This document shows, in pieces, positions 33,270-41,521 of a DNA stretch of 52,974 bases; the first letter of the stretch is position 1, and the number at the start of each line of letters is the position of its first letter. The notes under the pieces are model-generated. The model did no database searches. It had not been told where the DNA came from and was given only the letters and a program-made list of their open reading frames with translations. The translations under genes and the position numbers were made by a program. Origin of the DNA: Desertibacillus haloalkaliphilus. Its GTDB lineage: Bacteria; Bacillota; Bacilli; Bacillales; KJ1-10-99. The stretch is from NCBI RefSeq assembly GCF_019039105.1, contig NZ_JAHPIV010000022.1, forward strand, positions 1 to 52,974, in the 5' to 3' direction.

Positions 33270-33289
33270 TAGTATACAAAAGGATACTA
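33270..33289. promoter_or_regulatory. Candidate operator for the HxlR-type regulator
   Basis: TAGTAT (33270-33275) and ATACTA (33284-33289) form a perfect 6-bp inverted repeat with an 8-nt spacer in the intergenic region shared by doxX and the regulator gene. Binding here would cover the regulator's probable transcription start. Confidence 0.5.
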
Positions 33290-33304
33290 ATAGGAGGGGT
33301 AACT

Positions 33305-33646
33305 ATGTCAGAATGTAAAGTAGACCTTGCACTAGAAGCGATTGTCGGCAAATGGAAGCACAAAATCTTATTCCAAATGATCAATAATGATAAAATGAGG
33401 TTTAATGAACTAAAACGGTCTATTCCTAACATCACTCAAAAAATGCTTACCTCACAATTACGTGAATTGGAATACCATGATTTAATCGAGCGCAAAGTGT
33501 ACGCACAAATTCCACCAAAGGTTGAATACTCACTTTCCGAACATGGTAAAAGCTTAATACCTATTCTTCACCAGATGAGTGAATGGGGCGAAAAACATGT
33601 CGAACACATTGACTCAATATATGAAGAAGTAGATGAGCAGGCATAA
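33305..33646 (+). CDS. HxlR family winged-helix transcriptional regulator (redox-sensing type)
   Basis: A 113-residue HxlR/DUF24 protein. The recognition region includes AIVGKWKHKILFQMINND and RFNELKRSIPNITQKMLTSQ, and the wing is IERKVYAQIPPKVEYSLSEHG. The lone N-terminal Cys4 (MSECKVDLALEAI) is the redox-sensing position used by YodB, CatR and HypR in B. subtilis. That suggests quinone or thiol-stress sensing and control of the divergent doxX gene. The ribosome-binding site is GGAGGGG. Confidence 0.88.
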   Translation: MSECKVDLALEAIVGKWKHKILFQMINNDKMRFNELKRSIPNITQKMLTSQLRELEYHDLIERKVYAQIPPKVEYSLSEHGKSLIPILHQMSEWGEKHVEHIDSIYEEVDEQA

Positions 33647-33661
33647 TTAAGTCATTAAGAT

Positions 33662-33710
33662 GGCTAAGTCAAAGATATGTAACTTTTGACTTAGCCTCTT
33701 TGCTTTTTTA
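33662..33710 (+). terminator. Terminator of the HxlR regulator gene
   Basis: GGCTAAGTCAAA (33662-33673) pairs perfectly with TTTGACTTAGCC (33685-33696), followed by TCTTTGCTTTTTT, 16 bp after the stop. Confidence 0.88.
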
Positions 33711-33966
33711 TATTTGATGAGCTCCTCTTCCTGAAAATAAGTGCTCAATGTCGAGCGCCCTAAGAAATGAAGCGAGTATGAAATACACATTTCCCTGTCT
33801 ACCCAGACTGCACAAATATCATTCCTATTCATTAGCTAACAATATTACAAGCCAAAAGCTTTTACATAAGACTTTTTAGTTCATTGCACTGTATCAAAGC
33901 TACCCCACTGTATAAAACTTCATTTAACAGAAACCCTATAAGAAAAAGTGCCAAGGAGAGTTTAAG

Positions 33967-34401
33967 ATGAAAAACCACGTGGTCGACGAACTAAACAAAT
34001 TCCTTGAAGGAAATTTCATGGCTATTCATGCTTATGAAAACTATATCCACCACATTGATGATCAATCGGTTAAAGAGATTTTACAAAAACTCCAACAAGA
34101 ACATAAACATCACGCAACCATGATCGCAGAGCGAATCCAAGACCTTGGTGGCGTCCCTGTTGATCATGTTGGTTTCGGTGGAACAATTGCTGAATTTGTT
34201 GTCAACCTTAAAGGGGCCACAACTGATCGAACCTCGATTTTAAAGGATGCTCTGGTGGGCGAAAGTAGGGGAATCAAGAAGTCCAAAGAACTACTCAATG
34301 GCGATTTAGACCCCCAAAGTTTAGAGCTCGTTAAAAACATACTAAACAACGACCAGCAACACCTTGAGCTACTTGATCAGCTCATTCAAAAATACGAATA
34401 A
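33967..34401 (+). CDS. Ferritin-like four-helix-bundle protein (DUF2383-like)
   Basis: A 144-residue mostly helical protein. Glu/His patterns recur along the helices (HAYENYIHHIDDQ, QQEHKHHATMIAERI, NNDQQHLELLDQLI), as in DUF2383/PA2169-type members of the ferritin-like group. These carry metal-ligand-like residues, but the biochemical role is unknown. An AAGGAGAG ribosome-binding site precedes the ATG. No membrane segment is present. The gene stands alone between two terminators. Confidence 0.8.
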   Translation: MKNHVVDELNKFLEGNFMAIHAYENYIHHIDDQSVKEILQKLQQEHKHHATMIAERIQDLGGVPVDHVGFGGTIAEFVVNLKGATTDRTSILKDALVGESRGIKKSKELLNGDLDPQSLELVKNILNNDQQHLELLDQLIQKYE

Positions 34402-34485
34402 TCACCGATCCTTAATATAGTACTTCATTTGTTTATTTTCTAACATAACCATCTGGTCATCCCCATTATATCCTTTTATGGAGAC

Positions 34486-34520
34486 AAAAAATGCCCCCTA
34501 CTCATTGAGAATAGGAGGCT
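34486..34520. terminator. Terminator between the ferritin-like and pirin genes
   Basis: AATGCCCCCTA and TAGGAGGC form a stem with one mismatch. On the minus strand it is followed by six T. It lies between convergent genes. Confidence 0.6.
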
Positions 34521-34678
34521 TATATATAGGTGGTGGGAGGCCTAATAAATAGGATTAGTACTTCAGTTTAGTAGCGCCACCCTTCCGCTTCATCATAATA
34601 GTTCACTAAAACTGAAACAAAGAGTTAACTGTTGTAAATACTTACATTCATTTCTAGATCAAAACTGTTTCACTACTC

Positions 34679-35377
34679 TTACTTTTTCATTTCGATGACT
34701 AGAAAATGTGATGTTTCATCTGCCTTAATTGTAATGTCTTCCTCGACGATTTCCATCCCATCTCTAGCTACTAGTTGAATCTCATTAATAACCGATGAAC
34801 CTTCGATTTGAACCAAATAGGCTTGTCTCCCTTCTTTGACTGGAAAGCCTATCTCTTTACCTTCCTCTAACTCTAAGGAATACATATGGATATCTTGATT
34901 AACTTTAATTGGTGCCTCACCATCTTTTCCAGATACCATCTGCAGCCATTGATTCTTTCTGTCTTCCCAATCAAATGTATAATCGCCATAAGTCGGTTCG
35001 TGCCCTCGTTGGTCTGGTAAAATCCAAATTTGTAAAAACCGTAATACATCCTCGCCTAAATTATGCTCGCTATGAAGGACCCCTGTTCCAGCACTCATGT
35101 ATTGTACATGACCTCGTGATATCGTGCTTTGATTCCCCATACTATCACCATGAGTCAACTCTCCATCAACGACATAAGAAATAATCTCCATATCACGGTG
35201 AGGATGCGTATCAAATCCTGTTTTTGGTTGAACTAAATCGTCATTAATGACTCGCAATGCACCGAATTGAATATTGTCAGGATTGTAATATTGTGCAAAT
35301 GAAAAATGAAATTTACTCTTTAGCCAACCAAGATCACTAGAGCCCATGTTTTTATTATCAATTTTTTTTACCATCAT
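34679..35377 (-). CDS. Pirin family cupin protein (quercetinase-like)
   Basis: A 232-residue bicupin of the pirin/YhhW group. The metal ligands are visible: His58 and His60 in DTHPHRDMEII, and His102 and Glu104 in VLHSEHN. Some relatives show quercetin 2,3-dioxygenase activity; the natural substrate here is unknown. GGAGA lies upstream of the tandem ATGATG. The promoter region carries a perfect MhqR-type palindrome, linking the gene to quinone or phenolic stress. Confidence 0.88.
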   Translation of the reverse strand: MMVKKIDNKNMGSSDLGWLKSKFHFSFAQYYNPDNIQFGALRVINDDLVQPKTGFDTHPHRDMEIISYVVDGELTHGDSMGNQSTISRGHVQYMSAGTGVLHSEHNLGEDVLRFLQIWILPDQRGHEPTYGDYTFDWEDRKNQWLQMVSGKDGEAPIKVNQDIHMYSLELEEGKEIGFPVKEGRQAYLVQIEGSSVINEIQLVARDGMEIVEEDITIKADETSHFLVIEMKK

Positions 35378-35434
35378 CTATCTCTCCTATTCTATAAGCA
35401 AGTTTTAAAATATAAATTAATTTTTAATTGGTTT

Positions 35435-35453
35435 ATTATTAATTCGAGATATA
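35435..35453 (-). promoter_or_regulatory. Degenerate second MhqR-type site
   Basis: TATCTCGAATTAATAATAA keeps one perfect half-site (ATCTCGAATT) and a decayed second half. It falls inside the spacer of a possible pirin promoter. Confidence 0.5.
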
Positions 35454-35498
35454 AAGTTATACAAACATCCTTTTTAGCCTATAAAAAATGCCACCATT

Positions 35499-35518
35499 TT
35501 ATCTCGAATTCGAGATAA
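35499..35518. promoter_or_regulatory. MhqR-type operator palindrome
   Basis: TTATCTCGAATTCGAGATAA is a perfect 20-bp palindrome. It agrees with the inverted repeat ATCTcgaAtTCgAGAT that I recall as the binding site of the B. subtilis MarR-type repressor MhqR. It lies 120 bp before the pirin gene. Confidence 0.75.
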
Positions 35519-35740
35519 TTATATAACATTTATTTTCTCAGTGTCAACGGATTCTAACAAAATTAAACGACGACTTCTTCTCTGATCGAGATCAATCGGT
35601 ATACCCATTTGTTTTTCCTCTATCTCATTCAAATGATACCCAAGGAGAAGGAGAATGAGCATGTACCATGTACACGTCGGCCTAGCTATCAGCATACATT
35701 GATTAGTGACTCATATATTTCCGTAAAGGAGCATACAATC

Positions 35741-37165
35741 ATGGAACTAACGATAGGACATTGGTTATACCTTACTGGTACTTGTCTCATTATTGTTACA
35801 ATGCTTTTTAGACAAAATGTTGTAGTCCCAGCGTTAGTTATGAGTTTCTTGGTTGCTTGGGCCTATAGTGGTTCTTTTTTAGATGGCATCCACGCGATTT
35901 TTAATGCCAACTTATTCGCGGCTACTGAGCTGTTTCAAATCTTTTTAATTATTGCGGTAATGACGGCACTACTACGCTCAATAAAGTCAATAGGTGCAGA
36001 TCAACAAATGGTCATCCCATTTCAAAAGGTAATGACAAATGGACATCTAGCGTTTTGGATCCTTGTCGCCATCACTTACTTCTTATCTTTATTCTTTTGG
36101 CCTGCACCGGCGGTCCCTTTAATCGGTGCTCTACTAATCCCAGTGGCGATTAAAGCTGGTTTGCCACCGATTGGAGCAGCGCTAGCCATTTCACTAGCAG
36201 GACATGGGATGGCGCTTTCCTCAGACTTCATTCTAGGCGTCGCACCGGGGTTAACAGCATCTAGTACGAGTATCGAAGCAAGTGTAATCGGTGAGCAAAC
36301 ATTGGTTTTGTCACTGATTACAGGGGCGGTTGCTTTAACTATCGCATATTTCATGGTTCGTAAATCGTTTAAAACGCCAGCAGAAAAGAACTTAACGGAC
36401 TGGGAAAACAGCGGAGATGACGATATAAAAATCAGTGCTGATCACATGGAAGTAAGAACGAACAAATATAGCTATATTTTTGCCATTCTTGTACCGTCCG
36501 TATTTTTACTCATCGTCACCTATGTTGTCGTTGCTACATTCTCCGACCTCCTGCCTACTATTGAAGACGGAGCAGGCTCATCACTTGTCGGAGGTACAGC
36601 CATTTTGCTCATCCTAATGGTGTCACTATTCCGTAACTACCGTAAAACATTGCAAGAGGTTAGTGACCATATTGTCAACGGCTTCGTTTATGCCTTTAAA
36701 GTGATGGGTCTAGTCATACCCGTTGCAGGCTTCTTCTTTATCGGTAGTGCAGAGCTTTCGGCACAAATACTAGGAACAGACCCAGATCACGCACCGTCGT
36801 TTTTATTTGACCTCGTTGAAGCAAGTCAATCCTTTATACCAGATAACGCATTTATCACCGCCTTCGGGATCCTCATCTTAGGGATGATTTCTGGTCTCGA
36901 TGGTTCAGGGTTCTCCGCTCTTCCGCTCATCGGCTCATTAGCTGAGGCACTAGCAACTTCAACAGGATTGGATCCTGCAACACTTGCTTCAATTGGGCAA
37001 ATTGGCGCCATTTGGGTCGGTGGTGGTACCCTCGTTGCTTGGTCACCGATTATTGCCATTGCAGGGTTTGCCAAAATTTCCGTGCTCGACCTTGTTCGAA
37101 AAAGTTTCATCCCTGTAGTTATAGGCCTTTGTATAACAACGATATGCGCGTTACTCATATTCTAA
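35741..37165 (+). CDS. Putative membrane transporter (ion-transporter superfamily)
   Basis: A 474-residue protein with about twelve membrane segments. Two short loop-containing repeats rich in Gly, Pro and Ser (FFWPAPAVPLIGALLIPVAI and LILGMISGLDGSGFSALPLI) recall DctM/GntP-type permeases, but I cannot assign a substrate. AAAGGAG lies 9 nt before the ATG at 35741; the open frame to 35609 lacks support. It is divergent from pirin, so it may share the MhqR-type operator. A dispersed repeat and a strong terminator follow. Confidence 0.7.
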   Translation: MELTIGHWLYLTGTCLIIVTMLFRQNVVVPALVMSFLVAWAYSGSFLDGIHAIFNANLFAATELFQIFLIIAVMTALLRSIKSIGADQQMVIPFQKVMTNGHLAFWILVAITYFLSLFFWPAPAVPLIGALLIPVAIKAGLPPIGAALAISLAGHGMALSSDFILGVAPGLTASSTSIEASVIGEQTLVLSLITGAVALTIAYFMVRKSFKTPAEKNLTDWENSGDDDIKISADHMEVRTNKYSYIFAILVPSVFLLIVTYVVVATFSDLLPTIEDGAGSSLVGGTAILLILMVSLFRNYRKTLQEVSDHIVNGFVYAFKVMGLVIPVAGFFFIGSAELSAQILGTDPDHAPSFLFDLVEASQSFIPDNAFITAFGILILGMISGLDGSGFSALPLIGSLAEALATSTGLDPATLASIGQIGAIWVGGGTLVAWSPIIAIAGFAKISVLDLVRKSFIPVVIGLCITTICALLIF

Positions 37166-37175
37166 GTCTATTTTT

Positions 37176-37213
37176 AAGGAAGGGGTCAGGACAAAACTAG
37201 TTAAAATATTGGC
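37176..37213 (+). repeat. Dispersed intergenic repeat, copy B
   Basis: GACAAAACTAGTTAAAATAT plus TGGC: the last 19 bases are identical to copy A (22142-22179, opposite strand), with partial similarity upstream starting at AAGGA. It starts 11 bp after the transporter stop codon. Confidence 0.75.
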
Positions 37214-37233
37214 ATTGGCTTCACTCGCCACAT

Positions 37234-37269
37234 GCCCGTTGTGAGAAACCGACTCACAACGGGCTTTTT
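37234..37269 (+). terminator. Terminator of the transporter gene
   Basis: GCCCGTTGTGAG pairs perfectly with CTCACAACGGGC, followed by five T. Confidence 0.92.
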
Positions 37270-37290
37270 AAAGATGGTGGTGCGCTTTAC

Positions 37291-37325
37291 AAAAAGAAAG
37301 AGCATCAATCCATAAATTGACGCTC
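37291..37325 (-). terminator. Terminator of the chemoreceptor gene
   Basis: On the minus strand GAGCGTCAAT pairs with ATTGATGCTC (one mismatch) and is followed by TTTCTTTTT, 11 bp after the stop. Confidence 0.8.
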
Positions 37326-37335
37326 TTATCACTAA

Positions 37336-39333
37336 TTAGACTTTAAATTGACGAACTAAATCTTTTAACTCTTTCGCCATTCCCGAAACAGATTCAGATG
37401 CCTTTTGAATATCTTCCATTGTCGCTAACTGTTCTTGTGATGCCGCAGCAACTTGTTGCGAGTTTTGAGACGAGACTTCAGCTGTACTTGCCATCTCTTC
37501 AACAGATGCCGTCACTTCCTCTGAACTTGCAGACATTTCTTCTGTGATTGCCGACATCTCTTCAACCTGTCCAGCAACATCCTCAATCGCTTTTAAAATA
37601 TCAGTAAACATATCACCGACATTCGTAATCAGGCTTTTACCTTCATCTACTTCGCCTTTACCTTCATTCATTGAGGATACGGCATTTGCAATATTAACCT
37701 GAATTTTTTCGATAAGCTGATTAATGTTTGCTGCTGATTTTCCTGTCTGGTCCGCTAACTTTCGAATTTCATCGGCAACTACGGCAAAGCCTTTGCCAGC
37801 TTCACCAGCTCGAGCTGCCTCAATCGCTGCATTTAATGCTAGTAAATTCGTTTGTTCCGATATATCAGTAATCATTTGAATGATGTCACCAATTTCATTT
37901 GAATCTTGTTTCAAATCATTAATGATCTCTGTTGTGGCGTTCGTTCCCTTTTGAATTTCATCCATTTGCCTAACTGCAAGATGAGCGGCTTCATTTCCTT
38001 CTCTTGCTTTTTCAGTGGTGGTATTTGAAAACTCCGCTATCGACGAGGACGACTCGGCAATTTTTTGAACACCTGTAGCCATTTCTTCCATCGCTCGTGC
38101 ACTTTCATTAGAACTTTGGACTTGGCCTTCTGAGCCTTGAGCAACTTCTTGGATCGAGGCTGCCACTTCATTAGCCGCTTCTGTTGATTGTTCTGCACTT
38201 AGGTTCATCTTTTCTGCCGAGTTTGTCACTTCTTCAGCACTTTCGGTAATCTTCGTAATCATCGATCGCATACTCTTTGTCAGTTGTTCAAACACATAAG
38301 CAAGCGTTCCAATTTCATCTTTTCGCTCCAACAGGCTCTTAGAAACATCTTCTGTGAAATCGCCTTTTGCTAGAATTTTTCCTAACTCTGCTACTTCATT
38401 AATTGGACGGCTGATCATTCTACCTAATAAATATGCTATAGCAGCTCCTACAAGAATGACAATGATTGTTAAAGTCACCATAAATGCTTGTAAACTGTTC
38501 AACCCTTCTAAGATCTCCTCTTCAAAGGCACCTACAGCGATAGACCAACCTGTTCCTTCGATTGGACTATACCCCATGTAACGCTCGATCCCTTCAAATG
38601 GGTACTGAGCAACACCTGTCTCTCCTTTGATCATCCCCCGCATTACATTGGCCAATGGGATTAAATCAGGATTTACCTCAGACTGCTCAATCATATTCAC
38701 CTGATCAATGACAAATTGATGATTATCATGGCCCATCACTACACCAGATTCATTAATGATAAAGGCGTATCCGCTTTCACCAAATGATATATTTTGAACC
38801 GCTTCACTAAAATAAGAGCCATCAACTGTTGATACTAGGGCACCAAGGACCTCTCCTCTATCGGTAATTGGAGCGGCAATGCTGACAACTGGCTGGTTGT
38901 TTTCTCTACTAATGAGCACATCCGAAACATTTGCGGTTCCTGCTAGTGCTGTTCTCACATACTCACGGTCTGAAAGATCGATTGTTGTTCCATCATCAAA
39001 ATGAGCAATCCCCTGTTCGTCAACAAATGTCAATGTTTCATATCCCAAGCGCTCACGCTCATTAATTAAGACCCCTCTCTGCAGTTCCCAATCCATACTA
39101 ACGATTTCACTTCGATTTGCAACCCCTGCTAATTCACTCATTCTCATTTCAAATTCAGTTGCAATCACACGTGCGTTATCTTCTGCTTTGTATAATAACG
39201 CTCGTTCTGCTTCCTCACTAACTGCATTTGAAGACATCAAATAAGAAACAGTAGATAAAGCGACTGTTACAACTAACAAGAGTAAAACAATCGCAGTCAC
39301 TAATTTACTTCCGATTCTTTTCATGACCTTCAC
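37336..39333 (-). CDS. Methyl-accepting chemotaxis protein (dCACHE-HAMP-MCP)
   Basis: A 665-residue transmembrane chemoreceptor. It has an N-terminal helix (about 10-30), an extracellular double-CACHE ligand domain (about 35-275), a second helix (about 280-303), HAMP (about 304-358) and a long coiled-coil signalling domain. The conserved hairpin tip is [20 protein letters not shown]. It should signal through CheW/CheA to bias swimming; the ligand is unknown, although dCACHE receptors often bind amino acids. Glu/Gln/Ala-rich coiled-coil segments carry likely methylation sites. It is monocistronic. Confidence 0.92.
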   Translation of the reverse strand: MKVMKRIGSKLVTAIVLLLLVVTVALSTVSYLMSSNAVSEEAERALLYKAEDNARVIATEFEMRMSELAGVANRSEIVSMDWELQRGVLINERERLGYETLTFVDEQGIAHFDDGTTIDLSDREYVRTALAGTANVSDVLISRENNQPVVSIAAPITDRGEVLGALVSTVDGSYFSEAVQNISFGESGYAFIINESGVVMGHDNHQFVIDQVNMIEQSEVNPDLIPLANVMRGMIKGETGVAQYPFEGIERYMGYSPIEGTGWSIAVGAFEEEILEGLNSLQAFMVTLTIIVILVGAAIAYLLGRMISRPINEVAELGKILAKGDFTEDVSKSLLERKDEIGTLAYVFEQLTKSMRSMITKITESAEEVTNSAEKMNLSAEQSTEAANEVAASIQEVAQGSEGQVQSSNESARAMEEMATGVQKIAESSSSIAEFSNTTTEKAREGNEAAHLAVRQMDEIQKGTNATTEIINDLKQDSNEIGDIIQMITDISEQTNLLALNAAIEAARAGEAGKGFAVVADEIRKLADQTGKSAANINQLIEKIQVNIANAVSSMNEGKGEVDEGKSLITNVGDMFTDILKAIEDVAGQVEEMSAITEEMSASSEEVTASVEEMASTAEVSSQNSQQVAAASQEQLATMEDIQKASESVSGMAKELKDLVRQFKV

Positions 39334-39521
39334 TCCCCCTGACCTTTCTGTACATTTCCGACCTTTTTTATGTACAACATCCCAAAACTACTCTCTAATA
39401 AGTTGGTAATAAAGTTGCACTTTTCTGATAAATCGACATTTATTATAACACAAAAGTTCGATTTTTTCAGAAATTATTGAATATCCTTTTCGTGAATTCG
39501 ACATATTTCTTCAATAAGAAG

Positions 39522-39871
39522 GTGCTGGTATTGGCTTGGGACACACAATCGCTCTACGATTAGCAGAAGAAGGAGTAAACATTGCTGCTGTTGATTTAAT
39601 GAGCAAGGTAGTCAGGAAACGGTTGAAAAGGTCCAAAACATTGATCCGAAAGTTATTTTCATTAAAGCTGATGTATCAAATCCAGACGAAGTGAAACATT
39701 ATGTTACTAAAACTGTTGAGGAGTTTGGTACTACCGAATTTTTTCAACAATGCCGGGTATCTGGGAACCGGAAGTTTTTCTTAGAAAAAACGATTGAAGA
39801 GATTGACCAGGTCATCAATATCAATTTAATGAGGACATTATATGGCGTTCGCTATGTAGGTGGCTTTACCA
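39522..39871 (+). pseudogene. Degraded short-chain dehydrogenase/reductase (SDR) fragment
   Basis: Pieces of an SDR are readable across different frames: GAGIGLGHTIALRLAEEGVN (cofactor motif, first strand missing), SQETVEKVQNIDPKVIFIKA, then DVSNPDEVKHYV, then FFNNAG in another frame, and FFLEKTIEEIDQVININLMR back in the first. At least three frameshifts separate them. Both the start and the catalytic YxxxK part are absent. It is a clear relic of a FabG/acetoin-reductase-like gene. Confidence 0.85.
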
Positions 39872-39977
39872 ACACAAAATAATTGTTCGTAATACTATTG
39901 AGTAAAGAGTAAAGAGTAAACATAATTTAAACGATCACCTCAAGATGAACGTCCTTTCTGTACCTTGTCTAAAAGTT

Positions 39978-40021
39978 AGGACTATACTAAAAGAAAGATC
40001 TTTGCCTTTTAGTATAGTCCT
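39978..40021 (-). terminator. Terminator downstream of urtE
   Basis: AGGACTATACTAAAAG (39978-39993) pairs perfectly with CTTTTAGTATAGTCCT (40006-40021). It lies 15 bp after the urtE stop. The T-run after it is short, but the 16-bp stem is very stable. Confidence 0.75.
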
Positions 40022-40035
40022 ACTGCAAAAGCGTT

Positions 40036-40728
40036 CTATACACTTAAATATTGTTTTACGTCTTGTTCGACTAACTCTTCCCCCTCGTAAGCAACACGTC
40101 CCTTATCAATCACATAAAAGTAATCACCAACACTTTTTGCAAAATCAATACTTTGTTCAACGAGAAGAATCGACGTCTTCTCTTGGTTTCGTTTTATGTC
40201 TTTAATGACCTCTTGAATATCTGCAACAATATTTGGTTGAATTCCCTCTGTCGGTTCATCTAATAAGAGACAGCTAGGGTTAGAAACAAGAGCCCTTGCA
40301 ATGGCTAATTGTTGCTGCTGTCCACCACTTAAATCACCACCACGCCGGCTTTTCATTTCTTCTAGAACAGGAAAATATTCATACACCTTCTCATCAATCT
40401 TCTCTTCCTTTTTCGTCCTAGCCTCTAGTCCCATGAGAAGATTCTCGTAAATCGTTAACTGAGGAAAGATCTCTCGTCCTTGGGGCACATATCCTAAGCC
40501 TTTACGGGCTCGGTATGTTGAATTTCTGTTGGTCACTTCTTCCCCATCGTATGAAAGCCCACCTTGTTCTGGTTGGATCACACCCATGATCGTCTTAATG
40601 ATTGTCGATTTACCAACACCATTACGTCCCATAAGGCAAACAACTTTTCCTTCCTCTACATTCATTGAAACATCACGTATCACTGTACTCCCATCATACG
40701 CTACTTCTATATTAGATAGCTTCAGCAT
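40036..40728 (-). CDS. urtE: Urea ABC transporter ATP-binding subunit UrtE
   Basis: A 230-residue LivF-like ATPase. It has Walker A LMGRNGVGKSTIIKTIMG, signature DLSGGQQQQLAIARAL and Walker B CLLLDEPTEGIQPNIV. The motif TEGIQP is characteristic of UrtE, against related branched-chain amino acid proteins. It forms a heterodimer with UrtD to energise urea import. The gene overlaps urtD by 17 bp and is the last of urtABCDE. Confidence 0.92.
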   Translation of the reverse strand: MLKLSNIEVAYDGSTVIRDVSMNVEEGKVVCLMGRNGVGKSTIIKTIMGVIQPEQGGLSYDGEEVTNRNSTYRARKGLGYVPQGREIFPQLTIYENLLMGLEARTKKEEKIDEKVYEYFPVLEEMKSRRGGDLSGGQQQQLAIARALVSNPSCLLLDEPTEGIQPNIVADIQEVIKDIKRNQEKTSILLVEQSIDFAKSVGDYFYVIDKGRVAYEGEELVEQDVKQYLSV

Positions 40729-41521
40729 GCGAGTCCTCTCCTTTTCGACCGAGGTAAACCTCCATCACTCGTTCATTGTTCTGGACCTCATCCATTGTTC
40801 CATCACAGAGCCATTGACCACCGTGCATGACGGTTACTTTCTCAGCATACTTTCGAACGAAATCCATATCATGTTCAACGACAATGATCGAACAACTCTT
40901 CTTTAATTCTAGTAGAAGCTCCCCAGTCTTATGTTCTTCTTCCTCAGTCATCCCAGCGATTGGTTCATCTAACAATAGCAATTTAGGTTCCTGCATCATG
41001 ACCATTCCAATTTCAAGCCATTGCTTTTGCCCATGAGATAGATTCTTTGCGATTGTACCCCTCTGTTCTTTTAAGCCAATGAGCTCTAACATAGCTTCAA
41101 TTTTTCCTTTATCTTCTGATTTCATTTTCGAGAACAACATCGGGAATACGCGTTTATCTTGCTTCATTGCCAGCTCTAAATTATCGGTTACCTTTAAATG
41201 AGGGAAGGTCGACGGGGCTTGGAACTTCCGTCCAATACCAGCACGAACGATTTTAAATTCTTTTAACCTTGCAAGGTTTTCCTTTCCATCAAATATCAAA
41301 GTCCCTTCACTGTACTTTGTTTTGCCACAAATAGCATCAAGGAATGTTGTTTTCCCAGCACCATTAGGACCAATTAGAAAGTGTAACTCTCCTTGTGGAA
41401 TCGAAAAATCAAACTCTTTAATGGCATAAAACCCTCCAAAATTTACAGAAACCTTATCCGACTGCAGAATGATTGGACTCTGTTCCTTCTGATCCAATTG
41501 CTTGTTTTTCATTTTTTCCAC
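40712..41521 (-). CDS. urtD: Urea ABC transporter ATP-binding subunit UrtD
   Basis: A 269-residue LivG-like ATPase. It has Walker A LIGPNGAGKTTFLDAICG, signature LSHGQKQWLEIGMVMMQEP, Walker B LLLLDEPIAGMTEEE and the switch His in IVVEHDMDF. LSHGQKQWLEIG is the UrtD-type signature. The start is uncertain because an ATG three codons in (41512) is also possible; either way the 5' end overlaps the 3' end of urtC by about 60 bp. Confidence 0.92.
   Translation of the reverse strand: MEKMKNKQLDQKEQSPIILQSDKVSVNFGGFYAIKEFDFSIPQGELHFLIGPNGAGKTTFLDAICGKTKYSEGTLIFDGKENLARLKEFKIVRAGIGRKFQAPSTFPHLKVTDNLELAMKQDKRVFPMLFSKMKSEDKGKIEAMLELIGLKEQRGTIAKNLSHGQKQWLEIGMVMMQEPKLLLLDEPIAGMTEEEEHKTGELLLELKKSCSIIVVEHDMDFVRKYAEKVTVMHGGQWLCDGTMDEVQNNERVMEVYLGRKGEDSHAEAI

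Larger units (their letters stand above)
35378..35740. other. Divergent regulatory region between the pirin and transporter genes
   Basis: This 363-bp AT-rich region holds no gene. It contains the MhqR-type palindrome at 35499-35518 and a degenerate second copy at 35435-35453. On the minus strand, TTGTAT and AATAAT about 18 nt apart around the second copy could be the pirin promoter. On the right the transporter frame is open from 35609, but its likely start is at 35741. Confidence 0.5.

Noticed and set aside
33647-33832. 61-aa ORF opposite the HxlR terminator
   Set aside because: It spans the terminator stem and shows no family similarity.
39895-39925. Short AGTAAAG tandem repeats as a CRISPR or satellite
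   Set aside because: Only three short imperfect units, with no spacers. It looks like simple AT-rich sequence beside a pseudogene.
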